A stretch of DNA of 64,000 nucleotides from Methylobacillus flagellatus KT (lineage in GTDB: Bacteria; Pseudomonadota; Gammaproteobacteria; Burkholderiales; Methylophilaceae): the NCBI RefSeq assembly GCF_000013705.1, contig NC_007947.1, positions 1,736,001 to 1,800,000 of the forward strand, written 5' to 3'. The number at the start of each line of letters is the position of its first letter. Position 1 is the first letter of the stretch. Both the position numbers and the translations under genes were made by a program. Under the pieces are notes generated by a model that was not told the origin of the DNA, ran no database searches, and was given only the letters and a program-made list of their open reading frames with translations. Below are positions 33,450 to 42,023 of this stretch, in pieces.

Positions 33450-34400
33450 TTAAAGCTTTTCGGCCAGAGCCTTTTCCAGCTTGTTCTGATCAACTACGAA
33501 ACCACGGATACCTTCCGCCAGCTTCTCCGTTGCCATTGCGTCTTCATTCAGATCGAAGCGGAATTCCTTCTCTGTCAGCAAGGGAGGACGCTGCTTGGTA
33601 ACACCATTGTCGACCAGCACGCGCTCCAGCTTGCCTTCGGTAGCCTTCAGCTCTTCCAGCAGATTAGGAGATACAGTCAGGCGATCGCAACCTGCCAGCG
33701 CAATGATTTCGCCGGTGTTGCGGAAGGATGCCCCCATCACCACGGTCTTGTAGCCGTGTTCCTTATAATATGCGTAGATCTTGCGCACGGATTGAACGCC
33801 AGGATCGGTTTCAGCGGTGTAGGTTTCGCCGGTCTTGGCCTTGTACCAGTCAAGAATACGGCCAACGAACGGGGAAATCAGGAACACACCGGCTTCAGCA
33901 CAGGCACGTGCCTGGGCAAAGCTGAACAGCAATGTCAGGTTGCAGTTGATGCCTTCCTTCTCGAGGATTTCACCAGCCTTGATGCCTTCCCAAGTGGAAG
34001 CCAGCTTGATCAGCACGCGATCCTTGGCAATACCTGCATCCTCGTAAAGCTTGATCAGCTTGCGTCCCTTTTGCACCATGGCCTCGGTATCAAAGGACAG
34101 GCGCGCATCCACTTCAGTGGAAATCTTGCCTGGGATATGTTTGAGGATTTCCAGGCCGATCAATACAGCCAGCTTGTCGGCAGCATCTTCGATTTGTTGC
34201 GCCTTGTCGCCGCTCTGGGACTTGGCGTAGGCAATTGCCTCATCGATCAGCGGGGCATACTGGGGAATGGTGCTTGCTTTGAGCAACAGGGATGGGTTGG
34301 TGGTGGCATCATAAGGCTTCACGCTCTTGATCGCTTCTACATCGCCAGTGTCAGCGACGATCGTCGTGAATTCCTTAAGTTGATCGAATAAATTAGCCAT
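33450..34400 (-). CDS. tal: Transaldolase
   Basis: A 316-residue classical (TalB-type) transaldolase, transferring a dihydroxyacetone unit between sugar phosphates in the RuMP-cycle rearrangements. Motifs: '[15 protein letters not shown]' (signature 1) and the Schiff-base Lys in '[15 protein letters not shown]', followed by '[22 protein letters not shown]' (key parts [16 protein letters not shown]). Length normal. Start has AAGGAGGAG. A TATACT -10-like element lies at 34511-34516 (minus strand) without a clear -35. Confidence 0.97.
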   Translation of the reverse strand: MANLFDQLKEFTTIVADTGDVEAIKSVKPYDATTNPSLLLKASTIPQYAPLIDEAIAYAKSQSGDKAQQIEDAADKLAVLIGLEILKHIPGKISTEVDARLSFDTEAMVQKGRKLIKLYEDAGIAKDRVLIKLASTWEGIKAGEILEKEGINCNLTLLFSFAQARACAEAGVFLISPFVGRILDWYKAKTGETYTAETDPGVQSVRKIYAYYKEHGYKTVVMGASFRNTGEIIALAGCDRLTVSPNLLEELKATEGKLERVLVDNGVTKQRPPLLTEKEFRFDLNEDAMATEKLAEGIRGFVVDQNKLEKALAEKL

Positions 34401-34534
34401 ATTGCTCCTCCTTGAGAAAATACAGAAATATTACGCTTGAAAACTTGCTTGCCCGACCGGGAGACTGTGCAGCCAAGGACAGGCCCAGACCTCGCCAAAG
34501 GAATCGCGCTAGTATAACCGAAATTCATGTATAA

Positions 34535-35380
34535 CTATAGAGCACCACTTCTCGACAATTCGTATGCCAGCAAGGTGGCAACCGTAAGGTCCGCACTCGT
34601 TCCAGGGTTTAGCTTCCGGTCTTTCAGCTCCGTATCGAATTGGAGCAATGTTCGCTGGTAGCGCTTGGGGTTCTCATGTGCAAGCAACGCCTGCAAGTGC
34701 ACGCCGGCTTGGCGGCTGACATCTTCGGCCTGCACCAGACCATGCTTGCGCTGGATATGGCTGTCAGGAAAGCGGCTCAGCAGTGTGAGGTAAAGTACCG
34801 TCGTCGCCCAGGCAGGATTCTGCCATTTATCCATTGCCTGTATATACGCTGTCATGCCGACTCCAAATACATCCTCGAACCCATGGGCGTACTGCCAGGC
34901 AATACGGTCCCGCCCTGCAGAGGCCTGCATCGCTTCCAGCAAGGTAATTTTCGGTGCTGCGCGCACATCATGTTCTGCAGCCTCGCCCAGGCCGCCCGGA
35001 GAGGCCCGGACGATAGCCTTGAATGCGAGCTCGGCATCATGGACATCCAGCTGCGCCAACACCTGCAACAACCGTTGATGCAACGAACCCTTGGCATCAG
35101 ATAGTGCTGCATGGACCAAGGGGGCACACAACAACACGATGCCAAGATTGGTGTTGCAGCTCACGACTTGCCAAGTCGCTTCCACCGAGGCAAGGATACG
35201 CCCGCCGACCGACAATCCCGGCTGCGCAATCACGCCAGCAACGGCATCGGCGCTACGAATGAATTCCTGCACCACCATGCCATGACCGTCGGCGAAGATA
35301 TGAACATTACCAGGCTTGAGGCTGGTCAGCTCCGCCATGCACGCCGCACGGAACCTATCGGCGATCCGCCTGTTGCTCAT
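34535..35380 (-). CDS. CitG-like protein Orf5 of the H4MPT cluster
   Basis: A 281-residue protein related to triphosphoribosyl-dephospho-CoA synthase (CitG/MdcB): 'LTSLKPGNVHIFADGHGM', 'GGRILASVEATWQVVSCNTNLGIVLLCAPL' (key part NTNLGIVLL) and 'NPGTSADLTVATLLAYEL'. No citrate lyase or malonate decarboxylase genes are near. This is the Orf5 family known from methylotroph H4MPT gene clusters, and it sits in the mtdB-mch-orf7-orf5 run. By chemistry of the family it may attach a phosphoribosyl or nucleotidyl group during H4MPT or methylofuran synthesis; that is inference. Overlaps orf7 by 4 bp. Confidence 0.87.
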   Translation of the reverse strand: MSNRRIADRFRAACMAELTSLKPGNVHIFADGHGMVVQEFIRSADAVAGVIAQPGLSVGGRILASVEATWQVVSCNTNLGIVLLCAPLVHAALSDAKGSLHQRLLQVLAQLDVHDAELAFKAIVRASPGGLGEAAEHDVRAAPKITLLEAMQASAGRDRIAWQYAHGFEDVFGVGMTAYIQAMDKWQNPAWATTVLYLTLLSRFPDSHIQRKHGLVQAEDVSRQAGVHLQALLAHENPKRYQRTLLQFDTELKDRKLNPGTSADLTVATLLAYELSRSGAL

Positions 35381-36303
35381 GAAACAATCGTCAACGCAGG
35401 TTGTGTATGGATGCAGGAGAGGAAGTCATCAACCAGGAGTTGGCCGATATTCACACCAGTAGCGCCTTGCAAGCCTTTCCATGCCGGAATACTGTTCACC
35501 TCCAGCACATATAGCTTGCCGTCGCCATCGCGGATGATATCAACACCGCAATAGTCCACATTGACTGCTCGAGCGGCAGCTTCTGCCAGCAGGGCCAACT
35601 CGCCATCGGCCGCCACCGCCTCGCAACGGCCGCCCTGGGCCACGTTATTCACCCACTGGCTGCCATGACGAATCATGGCGGCCACCGCCTTCCCCCGGAT
35701 GACGAACACCCGGTGGTCATGCCAGGCACCCTCGCCGCTATCCACATAGGCCTGCAAGTAATACAGGCCATCCACATATTGCGCCATGGGGATAGGAAAG
35801 GCAGTTTCATGCGTCAGCTTACGTATGCCCTGCCCTTGCGAGCCGAACAAAGGCTTGAGTACCAATTGACGGCCTGCCATGGTTTCCCTGAGGTAGATTT
35901 CCTGCGCTTGGTAACGCGACTCGCACACCCAGGTTTGCGGCGTCGGCACTTGGTTCAGGTGCAACAGGAAACTGGTCATGGCCTTGTCGACGGTGCGCTC
36001 GACCGCATGGCCGTCGTTATAGACCACCACGCCCAGTAACTTGAGTGCATGCAGGATGTCGAGCCGCGCGATCACGCGCTGCAATGTCCCACCTGGCACG
36101 CCACGCACGAACACGCCTTTTGGCAGGGCATCCTCAAACCCCGGGATCAGGACTGCCGGCTGATTAGCACCGAAGCCAAGATTGAACACACAATCCTTGA
36201 GAGAGACAAATACCGCCTCGTAACCACGCGCTGCAAACGCCTCCTTGAGGCGCTTGCCATGCCAGCCAGGATCATCGGTAAAAACCGGAATGCGGTGGTT
36301 CAC
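35377..36303 (-). CDS. RimK-like ATP-grasp ligase Orf7 of the H4MPT cluster
   Basis: A 308-residue ATP-grasp protein of the RimK/MptN type. 'PVFTDDPGWHGKRLKEAF' N-terminus, 'RQLVLKPLFGSQGQGIRKL' (ATP-binding Lys and Gly-loop), 'YYLQAYVDSG' and the metal site 'YCGVDIIRDGDGKLYVLEVNSIPAWKGLQ' (key parts CGVDII and VLEVNSIPAW). It corresponds to Orf7 of methylotroph clusters; RimK/MptN relatives attach glutamate to H4MPT or other substrates, so glutamylation of H4MPT or methylofuran is the likely job. The start codon is GTG (36301-36303), sharing one base with the mch stop. Confidence 0.87.
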   Translation of the reverse strand: MNHRIPVFTDDPGWHGKRLKEAFAARGYEAVFVSLKDCVFNLGFGANQPAVLIPGFEDALPKGVFVRGVPGGTLQRVIARLDILHALKLLGVVVYNDGHAVERTVDKAMTSFLLHLNQVPTPQTWVCESRYQAQEIYLRETMAGRQLVLKPLFGSQGQGIRKLTHETAFPIPMAQYVDGLYYLQAYVDSGEGAWHDHRVFVIRGKAVAAMIRHGSQWVNNVAQGGRCEAVAADGELALLAEAAARAVNVDYCGVDIIRDGDGKLYVLEVNSIPAWKGLQGATGVNIGQLLVDDFLSCIHTQPALTIVS

Positions 36304-37286
36304 TATGCGCTATAGCCGAACGACTGATCCAACAAGGTGGCATCCAACTTGCCTCCTATAAAGCTCTTGCCTGACTCCACTGCAGTCACGGTAACTGCAG
36401 CCGGGCTGAACAGCATGGGGTCTATCTTGTAGAAGTCCATGTTGACCGCCTTGAATACCTCGGCAAATGGACGGCCATAATCACGGGAAGCGCTGCTTGG
36501 CAATTCTTTCGCCAGCTTGGCTGCCGCTTCGTCGCTACCCTTGACGAAAATATGCGCATGACCGCCGAATAGGATGGCATCATTGGTACGCCCCATGCCG
36601 ATGAGAAAATCCGGCGCAGGTGGAGGCAAAGGCGCGCTTGCGGCGCCATCGACCACATGCTCCAGCGGGAAATGCAGGGTATGGATCTTGTGCAAGGCCA
36701 CTTCCAGTACGCGCGCCACGATCTGTACAGTACCGGCCAGACTACGAGTTGGAGTCAGGATGAAAGTCAGGTTTTCTGGGTTCACACCGGTATCGCGGGC
36801 AACCTTCTCAATCACCTCCTGCGGCGGCACCTTGTCGCTTTCGAGCACCAGCACTGCAGCATCAGCGCTATCCTTGTAACCAAGCTCTTTATAAAGCTCC
36901 TCGCGCCCGGCCAGTGCACGGCCAGGACCTGAGCCCAGGGAAAAGAACTTCTCATGGGAAAGACTCCAACCGGCATACTGGCTGCCCAAGCAGGAAAGCA
37001 CCGGGTTATTGGAATGTACGGACAATGTCCATGGCCAATGCGGGAAAGTGCTGGAGGAATGCAGGTTGACATGGCCCAGGCCACCCATGCAGATTTCAGC
37101 AATCAGGCGCCCGGCCTCCAGACCGCCCTCGGCCTTGATGCCGGCGTCAATGATCGTGGCACCGCTGGGCAGCTTTTCCACCAGCAGGCGCAAGGCCTTG
37201 GCATTGTCGACCAAATGCTTGACCAATGGATTGGTGAGTTGATTGACACTAGGCCACAGGGTCACATCAAGTTTGCTTTCACTCAT
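36303..37286 (-). CDS. mch: Methenyl-H4MPT cyclohydrolase
   Basis: A 327-residue enzyme converting methenyl-H4MPT to 5-formyl-H4MPT. Recognisable archaeal-type segments: '[22 protein letters not shown]' (key parts [10 protein letters not shown]), '[17 protein letters not shown]', '[17 protein letters not shown]' and '[29 protein letters not shown]' (key parts [12 protein letters not shown]). Length is normal for methylotroph Mch. Translationally coupled to orf7. Ribosome site weak (GAAAGTGAA). Confidence 0.96.
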   Translation of the reverse strand: MSESKLDVTLWPSVNQLTNPLVKHLVDNAKALRLLVEKLPSGATIIDAGIKAEGGLEAGRLIAEICMGGLGHVNLHSSSTFPHWPWTLSVHSNNPVLSCLGSQYAGWSLSHEKFFSLGSGPGRALAGREELYKELGYKDSADAAVLVLESDKVPPQEVIEKVARDTGVNPENLTFILTPTRSLAGTVQIVARVLEVALHKIHTLHFPLEHVVDGAASAPLPPPAPDFLIGMGRTNDAILFGGHAHIFVKGSDEAAAKLAKELPSSASRDYGRPFAEVFKAVNMDFYKIDPMLFSPAAVTVTAVESGKSFIGGKLDATLLDQSFGYSA

Positions 37287-37358
37287 TTTTGTTCACTTTC
37301 GGGTTGAATGATGGATATATCGATAACTTAAAAATCAAACCTGCATGCTCAGCATGCA

Positions 37359-38474
37359 CTAAATTTCAACAGCTGCAGGAGCCTGTCGCTGCAGCTCGGC
37401 AATGGCCTGCAACCGATGCTGCGCCAACGCCTCTGCCACACTAGCATCCGCAGCTTCGGCATATACGCTGCAGACAGGATCACCTGCTACAATCCGGCTT
37501 CCTGCGGCAGGCAGGTCGGAAGCCCATGCGGGCCAGTCAAGGTTGCAAGGCACAGTAAAATCCTCTCTGGCATAGCAAACTGCCTGCGCTTGCGACACAG
37601 GCTCCACATCAACATCATGCAGCCTGCCCTGGCAGGCATCTAGGTGAATTGCCAACAAGCCAGGGTGGGTGCGATACGCTGCGGCACTCGCCGTCAGTCG
37701 CGGATTGAGCTCAAGCACGAAAGTTCGCCCGTCTGGCGTCAGCACGGCATCCACGCTATTGAGGCCCCTGAGCTTCAATGTCTGGGTCAATGCCAATGCT
37801 GCCTTGCGCAATACTTCGCAGCAATCTGCAGGCAACCCTACGTTACTGACCAATCCGCCATAGCGAAACGGCATCTTGGCAGATGCCGCTACTTTCTGCA
37901 TGTTGTAGCCAATCACCCTGACATTGGCACCGTCGGCCGCGAATAGCAAGGAAACCGGCACCCCCGCCAACTCTTGCTGGAAATACTCTCCAGGGCCGGC
38001 GCTCCTGTCCGCACGGCGAACATGCGTGCCCCCAGATCCACCCTCGCGCTTCAACAGCCACCCGCACTTGGTGCTGGGTGAGCGTTTAGACGTCGGCGGA
38101 TGCGGGATATCCAGCTCGGCCAACAAGCTAAAAAAACCGGGCACACTCTTGGCCCGGGCAACGACATCGGCAGCATTTCCTATCAACGGCATACGGGCCG
38201 AGACCATCCCCAGCAGTGCAGGATCAGCCTCGAAGCCACTACCGTACAAAAACCCGGCGCACTCGTGTTCGCGGCAGATAGCGGACAAGGCCGCTTCAAA
38301 GGCACCGCGCTCGAAACCGCATTCCGCATACGGTAACCTGAGCGCTTGGCTTGCCAGCGTGCTGGTATCTTCATCAGCAAACGCATCTAACGCCAATACT
38401 TCATAGCCTGCCGCACAGGCCATCTCCACATAGGGCCTGGCACAAACCGCCGCAATGACAAGCTTGCGAGCCAA
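37359..38474 (-). CDS. ATP-grasp protein of the H4MPT cluster
   Basis: A 371-residue ATP-grasp ligase of unknown exact substrate. The N-terminal Rossmann-like part 'VIAAVCARPYVEMACAAGYEVLALDAF' (key parts AAGYEVLALDAF) precedes the ATP-binding Lys/Gly region 'GWLLKREGGSGGTHVRRAD', then 'YFQQELAGVPVSLLFAADG' and the metal site 'LNSVDAVLTPDGRTFVLELNPRLTASAAAY' (key parts FVLELNPRLTAS). It resembles the carboligase-like ATP-grasp proteins found in methylotroph H4MPT clusters. It begins at a TTG (38472-38474), 6 bp after the mtdB stop; no ATG or GTG fits the conserved N-terminus and the ribosome site is poor. Confidence 0.8.
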   Translation of the reverse strand: MARKLVIAAVCARPYVEMACAAGYEVLALDAFADEDTSTLASQALRLPYAECGFERGAFEAALSAICREHECAGFLYGSGFEADPALLGMVSARMPLIGNAADVVARAKSVPGFFSLLAELDIPHPPTSKRSPSTKCGWLLKREGGSGGTHVRRADRSAGPGEYFQQELAGVPVSLLFAADGANVRVIGYNMQKVAASAKMPFRYGGLVSNVGLPADCCEVLRKAALALTQTLKLRGLNSVDAVLTPDGRTFVLELNPRLTASAAAYRTHPGLLAIHLDACQGRLHDVDVEPVSQAQAVCYAREDFTVPCNLDWPAWASDLPAAGSRIVAGDPVCSVYAEAADASVAEALAQHRLQAIAELQRQAPAAVEI

Positions 38475-38480
38475 GCCAGC

Positions 38481-39380
38481 TTACTTGATGCTGTTGCGTG
38501 CTGTCTCGAATGCAGCAAGGAAATCAAGATAAACCTTTTTCTCTGTTGCTTCGAGCATCTGCTTGAGCAGGTTATGCTGGGTGGTGTACTTGACATTGCC
38601 GATCGCCAGAGCGCCAATACCGAATGCATTGGTGCCGGGAATGGCGACGCCGTCCGCAAACACGTCGACGCCTTCGGCACCTGTAGGCGGCACGGCATTA
38701 ACATCGGCCACCACCTTCAGGGTTGGCGAACCTGCCATCTGCGCCAGGCTGATGACCTGAATCCCGGCAGCAGCGGCACACAACGCAATATCGGTACGCT
38801 GCAGGATTTGCTGCTTCAGCGCATCATTGCTGCCATCCGTGTAACCGATCTTGATACCGTATCGCTGGTTGTAGGACGCCGCCTTTTCCTCAACGTCAGC
38901 CACGGCACGGTGCGCTACCAGCTCGACTTCCGCACCATACTTGGCTGCAATCACGGCAGTACACCCACCTACCGGACCGGTTGCACCGAACACGCTCACC
39001 TTGCGACCGCTAAGATCCCCGCCGAAATTCTTGATCAAATGCTGTTCCACCTTGGCCATCATGGCAGCCGCCGTAGTGAAGGCGCCCGACGGGTCAGCGA
39101 ATACCGAAACCTCGAAGGGAGGCACCATGGCTTTACGCGCCGTTTCCAGCATATCCATCGCAACATCAATATCACGACCACCGATGAAGATGCTTTCCCG
39201 CTTAACCCCGCTGGGGCTACGAGAAAAAATCGCGTCCTGCACCAGCCCGGTCACTTCCTTCAGTTCAACATTGGTATATGGGACAATCTTGTCGAAACCC
39301 GCATCAAATGCCATGTTGACATCAAATGGGCTGGCATTCTTGGCAGCCGTGATCAAATGCAATATCGATACTTTTTCCAT
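38481..39380 (-). CDS. mtdB: NAD(P)-dependent methylene-H4MPT dehydrogenase MtdB
   Basis: A 299-residue enzyme oxidising methylene-H4MPT to methenyl-H4MPT. Seen: N-terminal 'SILHLITAAKNASPFDVNMAFDAG' (key part NASPFDVNMAFDAG), the substrate part 'IFSRSPSGVKRESIFIGG', and the NAD(P) Rossmann motif 'VSVFGATGPVGGCTAVIAA' near residues 128-146. 'AVPPTGAEGVDVFADGV' is typical of MtdA/MtdB. MtdB rather than MtdA is chosen from the cluster context and the FIGG(R)D segment. Located 44 bp downstream of the beta-RFAP synthase gene. Confidence 0.94.
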   Translation of the reverse strand: MEKVSILHLITAAKNASPFDVNMAFDAGFDKIVPYTNVELKEVTGLVQDAIFSRSPSGVKRESIFIGGRDIDVAMDMLETARKAMVPPFEVSVFADPSGAFTTAAAMMAKVEQHLIKNFGGDLSGRKVSVFGATGPVGGCTAVIAAKYGAEVELVAHRAVADVEEKAASYNQRYGIKIGYTDGSNDALKQQILQRTDIALCAAAAGIQVISLAQMAGSPTLKVVADVNAVPPTGAEGVDVFADGVAIPGTNAFGIGALAIGNVKYTTQHNLLKQMLEATEKKVYLDFLAAFETARNSIK

Positions 39381-39424
39381 TATTCCACCTAAATTTATAA
39401 AGAATTAATTCCTGTTGACCATGC

Positions 39425-40363
39425 CTAAATTGCCGCGACGATTGCGGGCAAGTCATTGACGACACCGCCTTCATTGCGTCCTTCACACACCATGAATTCA
39501 AGCGCCGGATAATGCGCAAACACTTCTTGCAGATGCGATGCTACTGCCCGGGCTTCACTCTCATCCGGAAAAACTGCAAAGCCGGTAGGTCCCCAGGAGC
39601 TTTGTCCGAAACAGGCAACCCCGGCAGCTTCCAACCATTCCAGCACTTCCGTCACCCGAGGGCTGGCATAGCGACCACCTTGGGCAGGGGCAAAATGATC
39701 GCCAGTATGCTCCTGCAGCGCACGAATTGCCGCCCCAAATGTAGTTAGGTCATGCTCGGCCAGGGCAGGCAAAGCCTGCATCAGCACATGCCGGCAAAGA
39801 GTAGCTGCAGTATGGGAAGGGAACTTGGGAAGGCTGCGGAATGCATCTATTTCTGCATCGCCGTGAACGCCTGTCTGGGTATGATCAAAAATCAGGATGA
39901 TGCGCCAATTGCCTGGAAATTCAGCCCGCGCGATCACGGGAGGCACCACGGTGTGTTCACCACGCCCGCCATCAATCACCACGCCACCGGTAGCGAACGT
40001 CCCGATCCCAATACCCGAGCGGGCGCCCCGCTCCGTCAACAATGCAATATCACGTATTGTCAGGCCAAGATTGAAGAGCTGGTTCAGAGCAACACCGACT
40101 GCCAATGCCATTTGCGTGCCCGACCCCAAGCCAGCATGTTCAGGAATGGCCCTCACCAGCCGCATATCCATTCCGCCCTGCAAGCCAAGAGACTCACTCA
40201 GCCTGGTCGCCACACGCACGGCGCGGGCCGCTCCCGGACCTTCAGCAGAAAAAACCTGCGCGGGCCACGCATGCAACTCTGTCGCTGGTTGACTCAGGGA
40301 AACCCCGATACTGCCAAAACGACGGCCCAGATCCCCGTTCAGGTCAAAGAATCCCATATGCAA
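39425..40363 (-). CDS. Beta-ribofuranosylaminobenzene 5'-phosphate synthase (beta-RFAP synthase)
   Basis: At least 312 residues of the GHMP-kinase-like beta-RFAP synthase family (Orf4 of methylotroph clusters), which joins an aminobenzoate or hydroxybenzoate with PRPP as the first committed step of H4MPT synthesis. Motifs: 'GFFDLNGDLGRRFGSIGVSL' and the glycine-rich 'IPEHAGLGSGTQMALAVG', 'RGARSGIGIGTFATGGVVIDGG' (key part GIGIGTFATGG). The first usable codon is TTG at 40361-40363. However, the frame stays open upstream to a stop at 40454, and codons 40364-40399 encode GVSVVTTAR, completing the conserved VxxxxxARLHMGF motif. No ATG, GTG or TTG exists there, so a rare start (an ATC at 40400-40408 behind AAGGAA, or CTG 40415-40417) is possible. 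Divergent from fhcBADC. Confidence 0.9.
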   Translation of the reverse strand: MHMGFFDLNGDLGRRFGSIGVSLSQPATELHAWPAQVFSAEGPGAARAVRVATRLSESLGLQGGMDMRLVRAIPEHAGLGSGTQMALAVGVALNQLFNLGLTIRDIALLTERGARSGIGIGTFATGGVVIDGGRGEHTVVPPVIARAEFPGNWRIILIFDHTQTGVHGDAEIDAFRSLPKFPSHTAATLCRHVLMQALPALAEHDLTTFGAAIRALQEHTGDHFAPAQGGRYASPRVTEVLEWLEAAGVACFGQSSWGPTGFAVFPDESEARAVASHLQEVFAHYPALEFMVCEGRNEGGVVNDLPAIVAAI

Positions 40364-40456
40364 CCGTGCCGTGGTAACAACACTGACGCCTTGCTTTTTG
40401 ATGATGATTTCCTTCAGCTTGCGAAAACCGGCACTTTTGGTGCCTACAATCTGCTA

Positions 40457-40706
40457 TTGTAGCCCAGCAGTCCTCGGTTTAAAAAGCCTGGATTAAGAAT
40501 TTTACCATTGCACCCGGGCATATCGTATGGAACCTTACTTAATATTGAATCAATCTAGGCACATGCCTGTTTTCAGGCACAATCCAGGAGTATAATTCCT
40601 GCCAGCGAGCCTACAGGCTTGCACCGGCCAATCGGTTTCACCGGTTTGCAATATACCTGACCAAGGTATACACCTTAAGAAACTAACCAGTTTTCGGATG
40701 GAGAAC
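40457..40706. promoter_or_regulatory. Divergent regulatory region between beta-RFAP synthase gene and fhcBADC
   Basis: About 250 bp. On the plus strand a perfect TATAAT (40591-40596) lies about 110 bp before fhcB, without a good -35. A perfect 6-bp inverted repeat TGCCTG-TTTT-CAGGCA (40564-40579) covers the expected -35 position, with a third related half-site (AGGCACA) beside it. This suggests an operator or activator site for the fhc operon. The minus-strand promoter is not clear. Confidence 0.5.
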
Positions 40707-42002
40707 ATGACGCAATCGACCCAATTTCCGGCGGATTTGCTGGAAGCAGTGCCCTATCCTGCTGACGGGCTATTGAGCGACGACCTGACGCTCGCGCGGG
40801 ATGCAAATGGTAACTTATCCTTGCAATCGCCGCAGTGCCCCCAAAGCAAGGCTTTCTTTGAACGACCTCGCAGCAATACCACTCCCGCCATCCATGGAAA
40901 GGCAGCCACCCTGGAGGATGCCATCGCGAAGGCGAGCAGCCTGCTCCAGTCCGCAAAACATCCCTTGATGGCCGGCCTGGCAACAGACGTCTACGGCATG
41001 CGCGCGGTCATGAATCTCGCCGAAACTTCCGGCGCCACGATCGATCACATGAACTCCAAAAGTTCGATGAAGAACATTCTGGTCATGCAGAATTCCGGCT
41101 GGTTCGTGACCACATTGAGCGAAGTGAAGAACCGCGTTGACCTGCTGGTCGTAATCGGTACCGATATCGTCAGCTACTTCCCGCGTTTTTTTGAGCGCGT
41201 GATCTGGAACAAGGAGGCGATGTTCACTGAGAACACCGCTGACCGCGAAATCGTCTACCTGGGCGGCCGCGATCTGAATACCGCGCCAGGCGTTTCGCCA
41301 AACGGCAAGCAACCGGACGTGCTGCCTTGCGATCTTGACCGTGTGCCTGAAGTGCTCGCCGCACTGCGCGCGATTGTAGCCGGCAAGTCGCTCAAGGCGG
41401 ACAATGTCGCCGGTATTGCACGCGAATCGCTGGAAAAATTGGCTGAGCGCCTCAAGGCCGCCAAGTACAGCGTACTCGCCTGGACTGGCAGCGCGCTGGA
41501 TTTTCCGCATGCCGAGCTTTCCATCCAGAACATCGTCGGTGTCGTGCAGGAACTGAACAAGACCACGCGCAGCGCCGGCCTGCCGCTGAGCGGCAACGAC
41601 GGCGACGTTACTGCCTATAACGTCAGTACATGGATTAGCGGCTACCCGTTCCGCAACTCTTACCGCCGCGGCTATCCCGATTACGATCCTTATCACTACG
41701 ACACTTCTCGCCTGCTGGCCGAAGGCGAAACCGATGTGCTGGTCTGGATCAGCAGCTTTAAACCGGAGCGTTTGCCACCCCATAGCAATGTCCCCACCAT
41801 CGTCATCGGCCATCCTGCCATGCAATTTGAACATGCTCCTGATGTCTTCATTCCGATTGCGATTCCCGGCCTCGAAGCCAATGGGGCGCAATTCCGCAGC
41901 GACAGCTCGGTAACATTGCCATTGCGTAAACTGCGCGACACCAACCTGCCCACTCTCGCCGATGTGCTCTCTGCCATAGAGTCAGCACTCAAGGCCGATT
42001 AA
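40707..42002 (+). CDS. fhcB: Formyltransferase/hydrolase complex subunit B
   Basis: About 431 residues, homologous to FmdB/FwdB (formylmethanofuran dehydrogenase subunit B) and the molybdopterin oxidoreductase fold, e.g. 'PLMAGLATDVYGMRAVMNLAET', 'GATIDHMNSKSSMKN', 'LPLSGNDGDVTAYNVSTWISGYPFR' (key part VSTWISGYP). The cysteines and metal-pterin ligands of the archaeal enzyme are absent, as known for FhcB, which has no redox role in the Fhc complex. ATGs at 40698 and 40707 are both possible; the GGATGGAG site favours 40707. First gene of fhcBADC. Confidence 0.94.
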   Translation: MTQSTQFPADLLEAVPYPADGLLSDDLTLARDANGNLSLQSPQCPQSKAFFERPRSNTTPAIHGKAATLEDAIAKASSLLQSAKHPLMAGLATDVYGMRAVMNLAETSGATIDHMNSKSSMKNILVMQNSGWFVTTLSEVKNRVDLLVVIGTDIVSYFPRFFERVIWNKEAMFTENTADREIVYLGGRDLNTAPGVSPNGKQPDVLPCDLDRVPEVLAALRAIVAGKSLKADNVAGIARESLEKLAERLKAAKYSVLAWTGSALDFPHAELSIQNIVGVVQELNKTTRSAGLPLSGNDGDVTAYNVSTWISGYPFRNSYRRGYPDYDPYHYDTSRLLAEGETDVLVWISSFKPERLPPHSNVPTIVIGHPAMQFEHAPDVFIPIAIPGLEANGAQFRSDSSVTLPLRKLRDTNLPTLADVLSAIESALKAD

Positions 42003-42023
42003 GCAAGTCAAGGAACTAGAAAC

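Noticed and set aside
33441..34391. 316-codon plus-strand frame opposite tal
   Set aside because: Mirrors the tal coding frame; the minus-strand product is an unmistakable transaldolase.
40815..41891. 358-codon reading frame antisense to fhcB
   Set aside because: A shadow of the GC-rich fhcB coding frame; no recognisable protein and no ribosome site.
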